DNA of 37,083 nucleotides from Nitrospirota bacterium (GTDB lineage: Bacteria; Nitrospirota; Nitrospiria; JACQBZ01): NCBI GenBank assembly GCA_016201865.1, contig JACQCA010000053.1, positions 1-37,083 on the forward strand, written 5' to 3'. Position 1 is the stretch's first letter. Each line of letters begins with the position of its first letter. The notes under the pieces are model-generated. The model had not been told where the DNA came from, ran no database searches, and saw nothing but the letters and a program-made list of their open reading frames with translations. Made by a program: the position numbers and the translations under genes. Of the stretch, positions 1-8,398 are shown piece after piece.

Positions 1-644
1 CGCGAGCGGCGCGCGATCTCGTTCGCCCCTGCGGCATCGACTGCGATTTCTAAAATTCGCGCCGAACGGTTTACGATCTCTTCCAGCTCGGAGAGCTGAT
101 AGAAGTCGAGCCGGTTGATCACACCGAACCGTTCGCGAAGCGGCGAGGTGAGCAGTCCGGCCCGCGTCGTCGCGCCGATTAGTGTGAACCGGGGCAGCGC
201 CAGCTTGACACTTCGGGCCGAGGGCCCCTGGCCGATCACGAGGTCGAGCTGAAAATCCTCCATCGCCGGATAGAGGATCTCCTCCACCGCCGGATGAAGA
301 CGGTGGATCTCGTCGATGAAAAAAACATCCCGCTCCGAGAGGTTGCTCAAGATCGCGGCGAGATCGCCGGGATGCTCCAGCGCCGGGCCGGAGGTGGCCT
401 TGATATTGACGCCCAGCTCCCGGGCGATGATATGCGCCAGCGTCGTCTTGCCGAGCCCCGGCGGACCGTAGAAGATGACATGGTCCAGTACGTCGCCCCG
501 AAGCCGCGCGGCCTGGATATAGATCGTCAGGTTCTCCTTGAGCTTCGTCTGGCCGATGTATTCGGTCAATGAAGTCGGCCTGAGCGAGGCCTCGTAGGTC
601 TTTTCCTCCTCGTTCAACTGCGATGTCAGTATGGGATCGGGCAT
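1..644 (-). CDS. ruvB: Holliday junction branch-migration ATPase RuvB (3' end cut by window edge)
   Basis: RuvB is the hexameric AAA+ motor that drives branch migration of Holliday junctions with RuvA. About 214 N-terminal residues are present; the C-terminal part, including the winged-helix DNA-binding domain, lies beyond base 1. The protein begins [10 protein letters not shown]; the Walker A motif GPPGLGKTT lies at residues 60-68 and a Walker B DEIHRL follows at about residue 112, with the sensor-type GATTRAG segment further on. The ATG at 644-642 directly follows the TAA of ruvA (645-647) with no gap, which suggests translational coupling. It is the last visible gene of yebC-ruvC-ruvA-ruvB. 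Identification is secure from motifs and context. Confidence 0.97.
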   Translation of the reverse strand, partial: MPDPILTSQLNEEEKTYEASLRPTSLTEYIGQTKLKENLTIYIQAARLRGDVLDHVIFYGPPGLGKTTLAHIIARELGVNIKATSGPALEHPGDLAAILSNLSERDVFFIDEIHRLHPAVEEILYPAMEDFQLDLVIGQGPSARSVKLALPRFTLIGATTRAGLLTSPLRERFGVINRLDFYQLSELEEIVNRSARILEIAVDAAGANEIARRS

Positions 645-1265
645 TTATGTCCTTGATAGAACCTTCAATGACTCTTTGATCAGCTCCTCAATCTCCCATG
701 TCCGATCGGCGTCGCCGTTTTCGGCTTTCAGCACTTGCTTGACGGCGTCCTTCGCCAGCGGGGATTTATACCCCAGATTAACTAACGCCGAAACGGCATC
801 CTCGATCCGGCGTGAATCCTTCTCTGCGGCCGGACCTCCCGCAGCGGCATCCGTAACCGACACGGCTGCAATCTTCTCTTTCAACTCCAAGGCCAGACGG
901 GACGCCGTTTTCTGGCCGACGCCCGGGATCGAGCTCAACTTCGCGATATCTCCTTTTCGGACGGCCGCGACCAACTCGGCCAGCGGAAGGCCGGACAGGA
1001 TATTGATCGCCAGCTTGGGCCCGATTCCGGAAACCCCTAGCAGCAGCAGAAAAACGTTTTTTTCATCGCCGGACGAAAAACCGTAGAGTTGAAGGGCGTC
1101 CTCCCGTACATGGGTGTACGTCCAGAGATGGACCGTCTCGTTCTCGGACGGAAGGCGATAGAAGGTCGTCAGCGGCGTCATTACCTCGTAGCCCACGCCG
1201 TGAACGTCGAGGACGACCGACTGGGGCGTCTTCCGCTTCAATGTCCCGGTGAGCGAGGCGATCAT
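645..1265 (-). CDS. ruvA: Holliday junction DNA helicase subunit RuvA
   Basis: RuvA binds the four-way junction as a tetramer and loads RuvB. The 206-residue product has the family length. It starts MIASLTGTL with an OB-fold N-terminal domain (about residues 1-64), two helix-hairpin-helix motifs (GVSGIGPKLA near residues 73-82 and SIPGVGQKTA near 108-117), and a C-terminal three-helix domain (about 150-203) that contacts RuvB. The reading frame stays open 72 codons further upstream, but the start at 1265 is preferred because it matches the family N-terminus and gives a 4-base ATGA overlap with the ruvC stop codon. Confidence 0.97.
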   Translation of the reverse strand: MIASLTGTLKRKTPQSVVLDVHGVGYEVMTPLTTFYRLPSENETVHLWTYTHVREDALQLYGFSSGDEKNVFLLLLGVSGIGPKLAINILSGLPLAELVAAVRKGDIAKLSSIPGVGQKTASRLALELKEKIAAVSVTDAAAGGPAAEKDSRRIEDAVSALVNLGYKSPLAKDAVKQVLKAENGDADRTWEIEELIKESLKVLSRT

Positions 1266-1783
1266 GGCGATACGGCCGCCTTCGATGCCGGATAGTCGCG
1301 GGCCAGCGCGCGGATCTTGGCCGAATGGAGATAACAGATCGCGACGGCCAGCGCGTCGGCCGCGTGATCGGAATCGGGAGCGACCTTGAGATTTAAAAGA
1401 CGGCCGACCATGCTCTCGACCTGATCTTTCCGTGCCGCGCCGTACCCGACCACGGCCAGCTTCACCTCGGTCGGCGTGCATTCATACACCGGGACACCGT
1501 ATTGTTCCGCGGCGAGAAGGGCGATGCCGCGGGCCTGGCCCAGTTTCAACGCGCTCTGGAAATTTTTTGAGACGAAGGTGTTCTCGACCACCACGGCCGA
1601 CGGTTTCTGGGATCGGAACACGGTCAACAGCTCGTCATAGATTTTTTTGAGTCGTTTCGGGAGCGGTTGTTTCGAGACGGTCGTGATCGAGCCGGAGGCG
1701 ACGTACGAAAGCCGGTGATTCTCTTCATCCACCACCCCGTAGCCCGTGGTAACGGTTCCCGGATCAATCCCGATCACGCGCAT
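1262..1783 (-). CDS. ruvC: Holliday junction endonuclease RuvC
   Basis: RuvC is the dimeric resolvase that nicks opposite strands of Holliday junctions in the RuvABC resolvasome. The 173-residue protein starts MRVIGIDPGT, and Asp7 in this motif is the first metal-binding acid. Glu67 (VVVENTF) and the SDHAADALAVA motif (His140, Asp143) complete the RNase H-type active site; the His in place of Asp is the known Thermus-type variant. The frame extends 33 codons upstream in poor, Ser/Thr-rich sequence, so the start at 1783 was chosen. The 3' end overlaps the ruvA start by 4 bases, and yebC ends 16 bases upstream. Confidence 0.96.
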   Translation of the reverse strand: MRVIGIDPGTVTTGYGVVDEENHRLSYVASGSITTVSKQPLPKRLKKIYDELLTVFRSQKPSAVVVENTFVSKNFQSALKLGQARGIALLAAEQYGVPVYECTPTEVKLAVVGYGAARKDQVESMVGRLLNLKVAPDSDHAADALAVAICYLHSAKIRALARDYPASKAAVSP

Positions 1784-1799
1784 GAAGGGTCCTGTCTCC

Positions 1800-2555
1800 T
1801 TACTTTGCGGCCACCTTTTCCATGACGTCCTGCGGGATGTCGAAATTCGCATGGATGTTCTGGACGTCGTCGTGATCTTCAAGCGCCTCCATCAGCTTCA
1901 GCATCTGTTCGGCGTCCTTGCCTTTGAGACTCACGTAGCTTTGAGGAACGGAGGCCACCTCGGCCGAGATCATCTCGATCTTTTGATCTTCCAAAACCTT
2001 CCGAACCTTCTCGAAATCATGCGCCGAGGTGATCACTTCAAAACTGTCATTCTCCTCCGTGCGGAGGTCCTCCGCCCCGGCCTCCAGGACGAGGCTCATC
2101 AGCTTTTCTTCGTCGGCTTTGGATTTCTCGATCACAATCCGGCCTTTTCGGTGGAACATCCAGGCCACGCTTCCGGCGGCGGCCATCCGGCCGCCGTTTT
2201 TCTCCAGCAGGTTCCGTATCTCGGAGACGCTGCGGTTTTTATTGTCCGAGGTGGTCTCGATCAGCATCGCCACGCCGCCGGGGCCGTAGCCTTCGTAGAC
2301 GGCCTCTTCGTAATGCACGCCCGGCAGCTCGCCGGTGCCGCGCTGGATCGCCTTCTTGATGTTGTCGGCCGGCATGTTGACGTCCTTCGCCTTGACGATT
2401 GCGAGACGAAGCCGCGGGTTCCCGTTGGGATCACCGCCGCCGACGCGTGCTGCGGTCGTGACTTCGCGGATGATCTTGGTGAAGACCTTCCCCCGCTTCG
2501 CGTCCTCGGCGCCTTTTTTCCGTTTAATTGTGGACCAGTGCGAATGCCCGCCCAT
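1800..2555 (-). CDS. yebC: YebC/PmpR/TACO1-family regulatory protein
   Basis: This is a 251-residue member of the YebC family, known as DNA-binding regulators and, in some organisms, as factors that help ribosomes through difficult sequences. It begins [14 protein letters not shown], the hallmark N-terminus, followed by the GRGTGE-like segment ([10 protein letters not shown]), the EGYGPGGVA motif and three mixed alpha/beta domains of the usual length. Seventeen upstream in-frame codons are excluded because of this N-terminus. It is the first gene of the ruvCAB operon, an arrangement common in bacteria. Its promoter is at 2597-2625. Identity is secure; which of the two family functions applies cannot be read from the sequence. 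Confidence 0.96.
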   Translation of the reverse strand: MGGHSHWSTIKRKKGAEDAKRGKVFTKIIREVTTAARVGGGDPNGNPRLRLAIVKAKDVNMPADNIKKAIQRGTGELPGVHYEEAVYEGYGPGGVAMLIETTSDNKNRSVSEIRNLLEKNGGRMAAAGSVAWMFHRKGRIVIEKSKADEEKLMSLVLEAGAEDLRTEENDSFEVITSAHDFEKVRKVLEDQKIEMISAEVASVPQSYVSLKGKDAEQMLKLMEALEDHDDVQNIHANFDIPQDVMEKVAAK

Positions 2556-2596
2556 AAGAAATATCACTTGCCTTTCTTTAATCGGTGGATGCGCTA

Positions 2597-2625
2597 TTTC
2601 TAACACAAACCACGACGGGAGTCAA
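2597..2625 (-). promoter_or_regulatory. sigma70-type promoter of yebC-ruvCAB
   Basis: On the minus strand TTGACT (2625-2620) and TAGAAA (2602-2597) are separated by exactly 17 bases. Transcription would start near 2590, about 35 bases upstream of the yebC ATG. No LexA-like operator is evident around it. Prediction from sequence only. Confidence 0.7.
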
Positions 2626-2674
2626 TGAAGAGGCCGCTTGTGTTTAGTAACGCGCCTTTGTAGATAAGGGCGTC

Positions 2675-2703
2675 TTGACCGCTACGGGCAGGTATGATAA
2701 AGT
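2675..2703 (+). promoter_or_regulatory. candidate promoter of the mazEF-like pair
   Basis: TTGACC (2675-2680) is followed after 17 bases by TAAAGT (2698-2703), a 4/6 match to the -10 consensus. The GGAGGT ribosome-binding site at 2715-2720 and the ATG at 2726 follow at sensible distances. Antitoxins of this type usually autorepress such a promoter, but no clear palindrome was seen. Confidence 0.45.
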
Positions 2704-2725
2704 AGAATACCAATGGAGGTGTTGG

Positions 2726-2968
2726 ATGCCTACCGCAAAAATTGCGATCACGCTGGACGATGAGATCGTTAAAGAGATTGACCGCTGGGTCCGAGAAAGA
2801 AGGTACCCGAATCGGAGCAAGGCCATCGCCGAAGCGGTGAAAGAGCGCATGGCCCGCTGGCGCAAGACCCGACTCATCGAGGAAGCCGCGAAACTCGACC
2901 CCAAAGAAGAAAAGGCCCTGGCTGAAGAAAGTCTCGCCGCGGAGAACGAGGCATGGCCCGAATATTAA
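2726..2968 (+). CDS. Ribbon-helix-helix antitoxin (MazE/CopG-like)
   Basis: The 80-residue product is a likely antitoxin for the toxin encoded immediately downstream. Residues 1-45 have the ribbon-helix-helix pattern: a short beta strand (KIAITLDDEIV) followed by two helices and the typical YPNRSKAIAEAV segment. The C-terminal half is charged and helical (many Glu, Lys and Ala), as expected for the toxin-wrapping tail. The ATG at 2726 is chosen over an upstream in-frame start because GGAGGT precedes it by five bases. The gene overlaps the toxin gene by 16 bases, typical of such pairs. As a family rule the antitoxin would repress its own promoter alone or with the toxin; here this is inferred. 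Confidence 0.85.
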   Translation: MPTAKIAITLDDEIVKEIDRWVRERRYPNRSKAIAEAVKERMARWRKTRLIEEAAKLDPKEEKALAEESLAAENEAWPEY

Positions 2969-3288
2969 GAGGCGAGATTTACTGGGCCGACCTCAATCTC
3001 ACGCGCGGACATGAACAGGCGGGTCTGCGCCCCGTTCTGGTCATCAGCCATGACATTCTTAATGAGCGCTCGGGCACCATCATCGCCTTGGCGCTCACCA
3101 GCCAGCCCCAACGGGCCGGTTTCCCGCTCACCTTTCAACTCACCGGCTTAAAACTTCCAAAACCTTCCTGGGTCAAGATCAATCAAATTCGGACGCTGTC
3201 GATCGAACGTCTCGGCCGCCGCATCGGGCGAGTCGGTGAAGCGGACTTGGCCAAAGTAATCGAAGGGCTTTTTGAATTAGTCGGTTGA
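2953..3288 (+). CDS. mazF: MazF/PemK-family mRNA interferase toxin
   Basis: MazF-type toxins are sequence-specific ribonucleases that cut free mRNA or rRNA. The 111-residue protein has the complete fold: the N-terminal RGEIYWADL strand, the GLRPVLVISHD segment carrying the conserved Arg of the active site, the ALTSQ segment carrying the conserved Thr/Ser, and PSWVKINQIRTLS followed by a C-terminal helix. Its start lies inside the antitoxin gene (16-base overlap), implying coupled translation. Being a complete, uninterrupted pair, it is probably active. The cleavage specificity cannot be predicted from sequence alone. Confidence 0.92.
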   Translation: MARILRGEIYWADLNLTRGHEQAGLRPVLVISHDILNERSGTIIALALTSQPQRAGFPLTFQLTGLKLPKPSWVKINQIRTLSIERLGRRIGRVGEADLAKVIEGLFELVG

Positions 3289-3366
3289 ATCGGAAATCAT
3301 AGGAAGGCTTGTCCCAGATCCTACTACGCCGATTCAGGCTTCGCGGCGAGGCGCATGAAGGTTGCG

Positions 3367-3834
3367 TCATTTGTCCTCACCGAGCTTGCGGGTTCGATAG
3401 CCCTCATAATCCGGCACCAGACGTTCATAATCACTGTCCATCAATGGGGAGGAGATCATGAAATCGGCGGTGGAGCGGTTGCAGGCGATCGGAATGTTCC
3501 AGACCACCGCCATGCGAAGGAGCGCCTTGACATCCGGATCGTGCGGCTGCGGCTCGAGCGGATCCCAGAAAAAGATGAGAAAATCGATTTCGCTGTCGGC
3601 GATCTTGGCCCCGATCTGCTGATCCCCGCCCAGGGGTCCGCTCTGAAGCTTTGTGATTTTGAAACCGAGCTCTTGCTCCAGGATCCCCCCGGTCGTCCCG
3701 GTCGCATAGATTTTGTGGTGCGCCAGGAGATCCCGATTATATTTCGCCCATTCAACCAGATCGCGCTTCTTGTTGTCGTGGGCGACCAGCGCAATCTTCT
3801 TATCGTGTTCCATCGTAATTTTTTTGTGCGCCAT
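3367..3834 (-). CDS. mgsA: Methylglyoxal synthase
   Basis: MgsA converts dihydroxyacetone phosphate to methylglyoxal and phosphate, a glycolytic bypass that relieves phosphosugar stress. The 155-residue protein carries the diagnostic block [12 protein letters not shown] with the catalytic Asp at residue 71, the substrate-binding TGTTGG motif at 45-50 and the [20 protein letters not shown] segment. The start at 3834 lies 7 bases after the stop of the MFS gene upstream; a second ATG seven codons later is an alternative. It is the last gene of a DedA-MFS-mgsA run. Enzyme identity is secure; the reason for its linkage to the carrier is unknown. Confidence 0.96.
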   Translation of the reverse strand: MAHKKITMEHDKKIALVAHDNKKRDLVEWAKYNRDLLAHHKIYATGTTGGILEQELGFKITKLQSGPLGGDQQIGAKIADSEIDFLIFFWDPLEPQPHDPDVKALLRMAVVWNIPIACNRSTADFMISSPLMDSDYERLVPDYEGYRTRKLGEDK

Positions 3835-3840
3835 ACCCGT

Positions 3841-5139
3841 TCATCCCCTTTCTCTATAATAACTGTTCTCGTCAAACTTCACGCCCAGCCAGAGGAGGCT
3901 TCCTAAAAAGGCCAGGCCCGCCGCCACGGTCAGTGCAACCGGCCATCCCCATCGCTCGCCGATCAGCGGGGTGAGCGTCGGTGAGATCGTTCCTCCGAGA
4001 TTGGCTCCCATGTTCATCAAACCGGATAACGCTCCGGAATGTTTATGGGAAAGATCGATCGTGGAGGCCCAGTACGCGCCCACCGTGGCGTAGAGAATTC
4101 CCGCGCCCAAAGAAAGCAAGAAGATCGCCGTATAAGGATTCGCGGCGATGGCCCCGCTATAGATCAGCAGAGAGGTCAGAAGCATTCCGGCCCCGCCAAC
4201 GCCGGTTCTCCCTTTGCGATGGCCGTATCGTTTCGTCAACCCATCGCTCAACCAACCTCCCAAGGGACAGAAGATGGCCATCGCAATAAAAGGGCCGGCG
4301 GCCCAAAAAGATCCTTTCAGCACGGTAAAATGCCGGACATTCACTAAATAGAGAAAAAACCAGGAAAGGTAAATATAGGCGATATAACCAAGCATCGTGT
4401 AGCTTAACGTGAGAAACCAGACCGAAGGCATTTTTAACAATTCACCGAATGCCTGCTTGGATGAAACGATGGGTTGAGCTTCCGCCGAAGTCTGGGTGAT
4501 CCAGGCGAGTTCCGATGGATTGACTCTTGGATGTTCGCGAGGATCATCACGGGAAAAAAGATACCATGCCGCCGCGACGAACAGGCCGATCGCTCCGGTC
4601 ACGTAGAACGCCGTCTTCCATCCATGCAGGATCATCAGCCATGCGACAAGCGGCGGGGTCGCGGCCGAGCCCAGTCCGATGCCGCCGATCGAGACGCCCA
4701 TTCCCAATCCTCTTTCCGATGGCGCCAGCCAGTTCGCGACGGTTCGATTAAAATTCGGAAGCGCCGCCGCTTCGCCCACTCCGATGAGAAACCGGATCAA
4801 AATCAATGAACCCAAGATGCCGACAGACGCACTGAAAAATAAATCTCCTGCCTCGGCCGTGAGAACAGTGAAGAGAGACCACCAGAGCACCGCGAGCGTT
4901 AAGACGCGCCGGGGGCCCCACCGGTCGCCCAGCCAGCCTCCCGGAATTTGAAAGAGCGCATATCCCAAAACAAACGCCGAAAAAACGGTTCCCATCTGGA
5001 CGGAAGATAAACCGAATGCAGGCATCATCTCTTTTCCCGCAACCGAAATATTCACGCGGTCGATGTAAGTCACGACGCTGATCAGAAAGAGCAGCCCGAG
5101 AATCTGCCATCGAACGCGGCTTCGCTTATGATTCATCAT
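3841..5139 (-). CDS. MFS transporter, anion:cation symporter-like
   Basis: A 432-residue major facilitator protein with about 12 predicted membrane helices. The N-terminus (residues 8-30, with the VTYIDRVNIS motif) and the GDRWGPRRVL loop between helices 2 and 3 are typical of the anion:cation symporter family, whose members carry hexuronates, sugar acids, phosphate or related organic anions. The start codon is one of two adjacent ATGs at 5139/5136; the frame is open far upstream into the dedA region, but that part reads as non-membrane, Arg/Gly-rich sequence antisense-like to nothing useful and overlaps dedA in another frame. The gene sits between dedA (29 bases upstream) and mgsA. The substrate cannot be deduced. 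Confidence 0.88.
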   Translation of the reverse strand: MMNHKRSRVRWQILGLLFLISVVTYIDRVNISVAGKEMMPAFGLSSVQMGTVFSAFVLGYALFQIPGGWLGDRWGPRRVLTLAVLWWSLFTVLTAEAGDLFFSASVGILGSLILIRFLIGVGEAAALPNFNRTVANWLAPSERGLGMGVSIGGIGLGSAATPPLVAWLMILHGWKTAFYVTGAIGLFVAAAWYLFSRDDPREHPRVNPSELAWITQTSAEAQPIVSSKQAFGELLKMPSVWFLTLSYTMLGYIAYIYLSWFFLYLVNVRHFTVLKGSFWAAGPFIAMAIFCPLGGWLSDGLTKRYGHRKGRTGVGGAGMLLTSLLIYSGAIAANPYTAIFLLSLGAGILYATVGAYWASTIDLSHKHSGALSGLMNMGANLGGTISPTLTPLIGERWGWPVALTVAAGLAFLGSLLWLGVKFDENSYYRERG

Positions 5140-5168
5140 TCCGCTTTTGTTTTCCTTGTCGCGGCGGT

Positions 5169-5816
5169 TTATTTCACGCCTTCCTGCGCGGGCTCGGACT
5201 TTGCGGTGAGGCGCATCACGACGATATAGAGAATGACCAGAAGAAGCGCGAGGCCCGCGAACCAGCGGAACCGGTCGGCAAGAACCCGGATCATTTGATG
5301 AGGATCGTTGAGCAGCTCGGGCCGGTCGCCGATCACTTTCGCCCCGAACCAGGCTAATACCGTGCACCAGAGGGCCGAGCCGGTAATCGTCATGAGGCTG
5401 TAAATCCTGAAATCCATCCGAACGATCCCGGCCGGGATTCCGATCAGATGCCGGACGACCGGGAGGAGCCGCGCGAAGAAGATGCCGCCGGCCTCGTACC
5501 GCACCAGCCATCGCTCGGCGCGAAGCAGCTTTGATTCGGGAATAAAAAAATACTTTCCATGCCGGACGACGAGCGGCCGGCCGATCCATCGGGAGGCCCA
5601 GTACATCACGGCCGCGCCGAGATAACTCCCGACCGTTCCGGCCAGAATCACGCCCCAGAAGTTGTACCGCCCCTGAGCCGCCCAATAAGCCGCCGGCGGG
5701 ATGACCACCTCGCTCGGAACCGGAAGGATAGAACTCTCCATCGCCATCAAAAGGACGATCCCGAGATAGCCCCAATCCCGGACCAACCCGAACCAGATTA
5801 CGATCCATGCATGCAT
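5169..5816 (-). CDS. DedA/SNARE-associated family membrane protein
   Basis: A 215-residue integral membrane protein of the DedA family, whose members act in envelope homeostasis and, in some cases, undecaprenyl-phosphate or phospholipid translocation. The signature is clear: an N-terminal hydrophobic segment, the E-x-SILPVPSEVVIPPAAY re-entrant motif at about residues 27-44, a glycine-rich GSYLGAAVMYW helix, and the FFARLLPVVRHLIGIPAG motif at about 112-129 with the conserved Arg residues. The last 50 residues form an additional helix with a charged tail. The ATG at 5816 has only a weak ribosome-binding site. It lies 69 bases downstream of the aldehyde dehydrogenase stop and may be co-transcribed with it. 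Confidence 0.93.
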   Translation of the reverse strand: MHAWIVIWFGLVRDWGYLGIVLLMAMESSILPVPSEVVIPPAAYWAAQGRYNFWGVILAGTVGSYLGAAVMYWASRWIGRPLVVRHGKYFFIPESKLLRAERWLVRYEAGGIFFARLLPVVRHLIGIPAGIVRMDFRIYSLMTITGSALWCTVLAWFGAKVIGDRPELLNDPHQMIRVLADRFRWFAGLALLLVILYIVVMRLTAKSEPAQEGVK

Positions 5817-5885
5817 ATCGGATTTACTCGACGTACCTGTGAAGGGTTTCGTTGGAATGGATGTACGAATTGGACGACGCCATCG

Positions 5886-7379
5886 TTAATCCAGCGTCGC
5901 CTTCAGCCCTTGGGCCATCTTGATCTCTTTGGCGTTATTGACGGTCCAGGCGGTGCGGTGCGTCACGGCGTCGATCAGTGTTGCGGCCGACGGCATGCCG
6001 GTCCCGCTTTTCTTCACGCCGCCGAAAGGAAGATGCACCTCGGCCCCGATGGACGGCAGATTGACATACCCAAGGCCGTACTCGCATTCTTCCCGCACTC
6101 GCCGGGCCTTTCGGTAGTCCTCCGTGATGACGGCCAGGGCCAGACCGTAATCGGTGTCGTTGTAGATCCGGATCGCGTCCTCGATCGTTCGGAAAGGCAC
6201 GATCGCGACATTCGGCGCGAACACCTCCTCGCGAAGAACGCGGGATTGGGGGTTGTAGTCCATCTGATACACGAACGGGGAGACAAACCAGCCTTTATCG
6301 CACCCCCTTCCCTTGAGCGTCCCGCCCTCAAGAAGGATGCGGCCGCCTTCCTTGCGGGCCAGGTCGTTATAATATTCCATCTTCTTCCGGCCGGCCGCAT
6401 TGATCAGCGGCCCCATGAAGGTCTTCTCATCCAACGGGTCGCCGATATTCACGCGCCTTGAGAGCTTGACGAACTCTTCGCAGAATTTGGGGTACAGCGT
6501 CTCATGGACGATCAGCTTCCCGGACGAGACGCACCGCTGGCCGGTCGTTTTATAGGCCGAAAGCAGCGCCGCGTTGAGCGCAATTGAAACGTCGGCGTCC
6601 TCGAAAACGATCACGGCGTTCTTCCCGCCCATCTCGCAGACCGCCATCTTATGAGGAGCCTCGGCGCAGATCTTCCGGATCTCGGAGCCGACCTCAAACG
6701 ATCCCGTGAAGGCGACCACATCGACATCGGAATGAGCCGCGAGCGGTCGGCCGGCGCCTTCGCCGTCGCCTTGAACCAGGTTCAAGACCCCGGGCGGGAT
6801 GCCGGCGCGTTCCAGGTATTCCGCCACCTTCTCGCCCATCAGCGGCGTATCTTCCGAGGGCTTGAAGACGACCGTATTGCCCTCGACCAGCGACGGGCCG
6901 AGCAGCCAGAGCGGGATCGCAAACGGAAAGTTCCACGGCGTGATGGCCGCGACGACGCCCTTGGGGTGGCGGCGCATATAGGCATCCTTCTCGGCGATCT
7001 CGGAGGCGATCACATCCCCGGCCGGTGTTCGCGTTATGCCGAAGACGTATTGGGCCATATGAATGCCTTCCGTCACGTCGGCGCGGGATTCATTGATCGC
7101 CTTGCCGCATTCCCTCGCCATCAGACGCGACAGTTCTTCATGGTCCTTTTTAATGAGCTGGACGAAATTGTCAAAGACCTCACCCCGCTTGATCCGTGAC
7201 ATCGCACGCCAGGCCGGGAAGGCCTTTTCGGCGGCCTGGACGGCCCCATCGACGTCCTGCGCGTTGGACAACGGGAAGGTCCCTATGACGTCGTCCCGGT
7301 CCGCCGGGTTGCGGCTCTCAAAAATTTCGCCCGAACCGGAAGCGACCCATTGCCCGTTGATGAAATTTTTGCCCTTCAT
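5886..7379 (-). CDS. NAD(P)-dependent aldehyde (semialdehyde) dehydrogenase
   Basis: A 497-residue aldehyde dehydrogenase, complete at family length. The catalytic residues are in place: Asn150 (TPWNFPF), Glu249 (CEMGGKN), the nucleophile Cys283 (TTGQRC), and the conserved EEVFAPN block near residue 385. The C-terminal PFGGVKKSGTG motif is normal. It oxidises an aldehyde to the acid with NAD(P). The substrate is uncertain: overall style suggests an amino-acid-derived semialdehyde, and proC just upstream would fit delta-1-pyrroline-5-carboxylate metabolism, but it is not a classical RocA/PutA sequence. AAAGGAG precedes the ATG at good spacing. The long leader (7397-7447) can fold into a stem. 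Confidence 0.9.
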   Translation of the reverse strand: MKGKNFINGQWVASGSGEIFESRNPADRDDVIGTFPLSNAQDVDGAVQAAEKAFPAWRAMSRIKRGEVFDNFVQLIKKDHEELSRLMARECGKAINESRADVTEGIHMAQYVFGITRTPAGDVIASEIAEKDAYMRRHPKGVVAAITPWNFPFAIPLWLLGPSLVEGNTVVFKPSEDTPLMGEKVAEYLERAGIPPGVLNLVQGDGEGAGRPLAAHSDVDVVAFTGSFEVGSEIRKICAEAPHKMAVCEMGGKNAVIVFEDADVSIALNAALLSAYKTTGQRCVSSGKLIVHETLYPKFCEEFVKLSRRVNIGDPLDEKTFMGPLINAAGRKKMEYYNDLARKEGGRILLEGGTLKGRGCDKGWFVSPFVYQMDYNPQSRVLREEVFAPNVAIVPFRTIEDAIRIYNDTDYGLALAVITEDYRKARRVREECEYGLGYVNLPSIGAEVHLPFGGVKKSGTGMPSAATLIDAVTHRTAWTVNNAKEIKMAQGLKATLD

Positions 7380-7396
7380 GGCGCACTCCTTTTATA

Positions 7397-7447
7397 TCTG
7401 GGGGCCCGTGCGGCAAACAAAAGATGAGGTCCTCCGATGCCCCCAGA
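7397..7447 (-). promoter_or_regulatory. leader stem-loop before the aldehyde dehydrogenase
   Basis: Two 9-base segments (tctgggggc at 7397-7405 and gcccccaga at 7439-7447) are perfectly complementary and enclose 33 bases. In RNA from the minus strand the closing arm ends just 5 bases before the AAAGGAG ribosome-binding site, so folding could influence translation of the aldehyde dehydrogenase. No known riboswitch class was recognised. Confidence 0.4.
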
Positions 7448-7453
7448 CCCCGC

Positions 7454-7483
7454 GGCAGCCCCAGGCAAAGCCTGATGGCTGCC
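7454..7483 (-). repeat. long hairpin just after the proC stop codon
   Basis: GGCAGCC and GGCTGCC arms enclose a second stem (CAGGC / GCCTG) around an AAA/TTT loop, giving about 12 paired bases. It starts 4 bases after the proC stop. On the transcribed strand it is not followed by a U-run, so it may be an RNA-stabilising 3' hairpin or a weak terminator rather than a classical Rho-independent one. Confidence 0.45.
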
Positions 7484-7487
7484 TTGC

Positions 7488-8309
7488 TTATTTATTGCCG
7501 CCCAGCTCGATCGACCGCTTCGTCGCCGCCTCGACCGCCTCGATCAAGGCCGCTCGCAGTCCTCCACGCTCCAACGCCGAGATCCCGGCGATCGTCGTTC
7601 CTCCGGGTGAGGCGACTTGATCCTTCAGTTCTCCGGGATGTTTTTTAGTTTCCAGCACCATCTTCGCCGCGCCCGACACGGTCTGGGCCGCAAGAAGCAT
7701 CGCCACGACCCGGGGCAGGCCCATCTTCACGCCGCCGTCGGCCAGCGCCTCGATCACCATAAAGACGAAGGCCGGGCCGCTGCCGGAAAGACCGGTGACG
7801 GCGTCGAGATACTTTTCCGGCAGCTCGACCGCCACGCCCACCGCCTCGAGGATCGCCTTCACGTCCTCGACATCTTCCCTCGTCGCTTTCTTGCCTGGAC
7901 TGAAGGCCGCAGCCCCTTGGCCGATTAAGGCCGGCGTATTCGGCATCACGCGCACGATCCGCGCCTCGCTGCCCACGACCTCTTCGATCGCTTTGATCGG
8001 CACGCCGGCCGCGATCGAGACGATGAGGTGGTCTTTCGTGAGTGAGCCCTTCACTTCCTGAAGGACCGGACGGATCATGTCCGGCTTTAAGGCCAGCAAG
8101 ACGATCTCGGACGATTTCACCACGACCGAGTTGTCCGATGTCGTCTTAATGCCAGCGTCCTCTTTCAGAGCCGAAAGGAGAGCCGCATCCGCATCGCTCG
8201 CCGTGATTTTATCGGACGGAAGCGCTTGGGCCTTTAAGATTCCGCGGATCAAGGCCGAGCCCATCTTGCCCGTGCCGATGACGCCGAATCGCCTCTTCAG
8301 TTTTGCCAT
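7488..8309 (-). CDS. proC: Pyrroline-5-carboxylate reductase
   Basis: ProC catalyses the last step of proline synthesis, NAD(P)H-dependent reduction of 1-pyrroline-5-carboxylate. The 273-residue protein has the Rossmann motif GVIGTGKMGSAL at about residues 9-20, the VRVMPNTPALIGQG block, and the C-terminal signature from SGSGPAF through DQVASPGGTTIAGI that forms the dimeric active site. The start at 8309 gives MAKLKRRFGVIG, a normal N-terminus. A well-formed promoter lies about 45 bases upstream (8356-8387). The neighbouring aldehyde dehydrogenase could act on the same intermediate in the reverse direction, but that is only inferred. Confidence 0.96.
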   Translation of the reverse strand: MAKLKRRFGVIGTGKMGSALIRGILKAQALPSDKITASDADAALLSALKEDAGIKTTSDNSVVVKSSEIVLLALKPDMIRPVLQEVKGSLTKDHLIVSIAAGVPIKAIEEVVGSEARIVRVMPNTPALIGQGAAAFSPGKKATREDVEDVKAILEAVGVAVELPEKYLDAVTGLSGSGPAFVFMVIEALADGGVKMGLPRVVAMLLAAQTVSGAAKMVLETKKHPGELKDQVASPGGTTIAGISALERGGLRAALIEAVEAATKRSIELGGNK

Positions 8310-8355
8310 CGCAAACCCCCTTCGGTGGAGACGGACATCGTCAAACTCATTTTTT

Positions 8356-8387
8356 AAGAATACTCCGAAACGCCTCCCTTTTTCAAG
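8356..8387 (-). promoter_or_regulatory. proC promoter, copy 1 of a 32-bp repeated promoter
   Basis: Minus strand TTGAAA (8386-8381), an 18-base spacer and TATTCT (8362-8357). The whole 32-base segment matches 28 of 32 positions of the segment at 13042-13073 upstream of the tolC homologue, including most of the spacer (GTTTCGGAG next to the -10). Conservation of the spacer goes beyond what two unrelated sigma70 promoters would share. Confidence 0.65.
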
Positions 8388-8398
8388 ACGAAGCCTCC

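Noticed and set aside
5140-5808. Long N-terminal extension of the MFS frame
   Set aside because: It overlaps dedA in another frame on the same strand and encodes Arg/Gly-rich sequence without MFS character; the start at 5139 fits the family.
5824-5883. 19-codon frame starting 3 bases after the aldehyde dehydrogenase stop (minus strand)
   Set aside because: It has no ribosome-binding site of its own beyond the preceding gene and no recognisable sequence; it could be a coupling peptide for dedA but evidence is too thin.
5559-6461. Open frame of about 300 codons on the plus strand
   Set aside because: Antisense to dedA and the aldehyde dehydrogenase, without recognisable domains.
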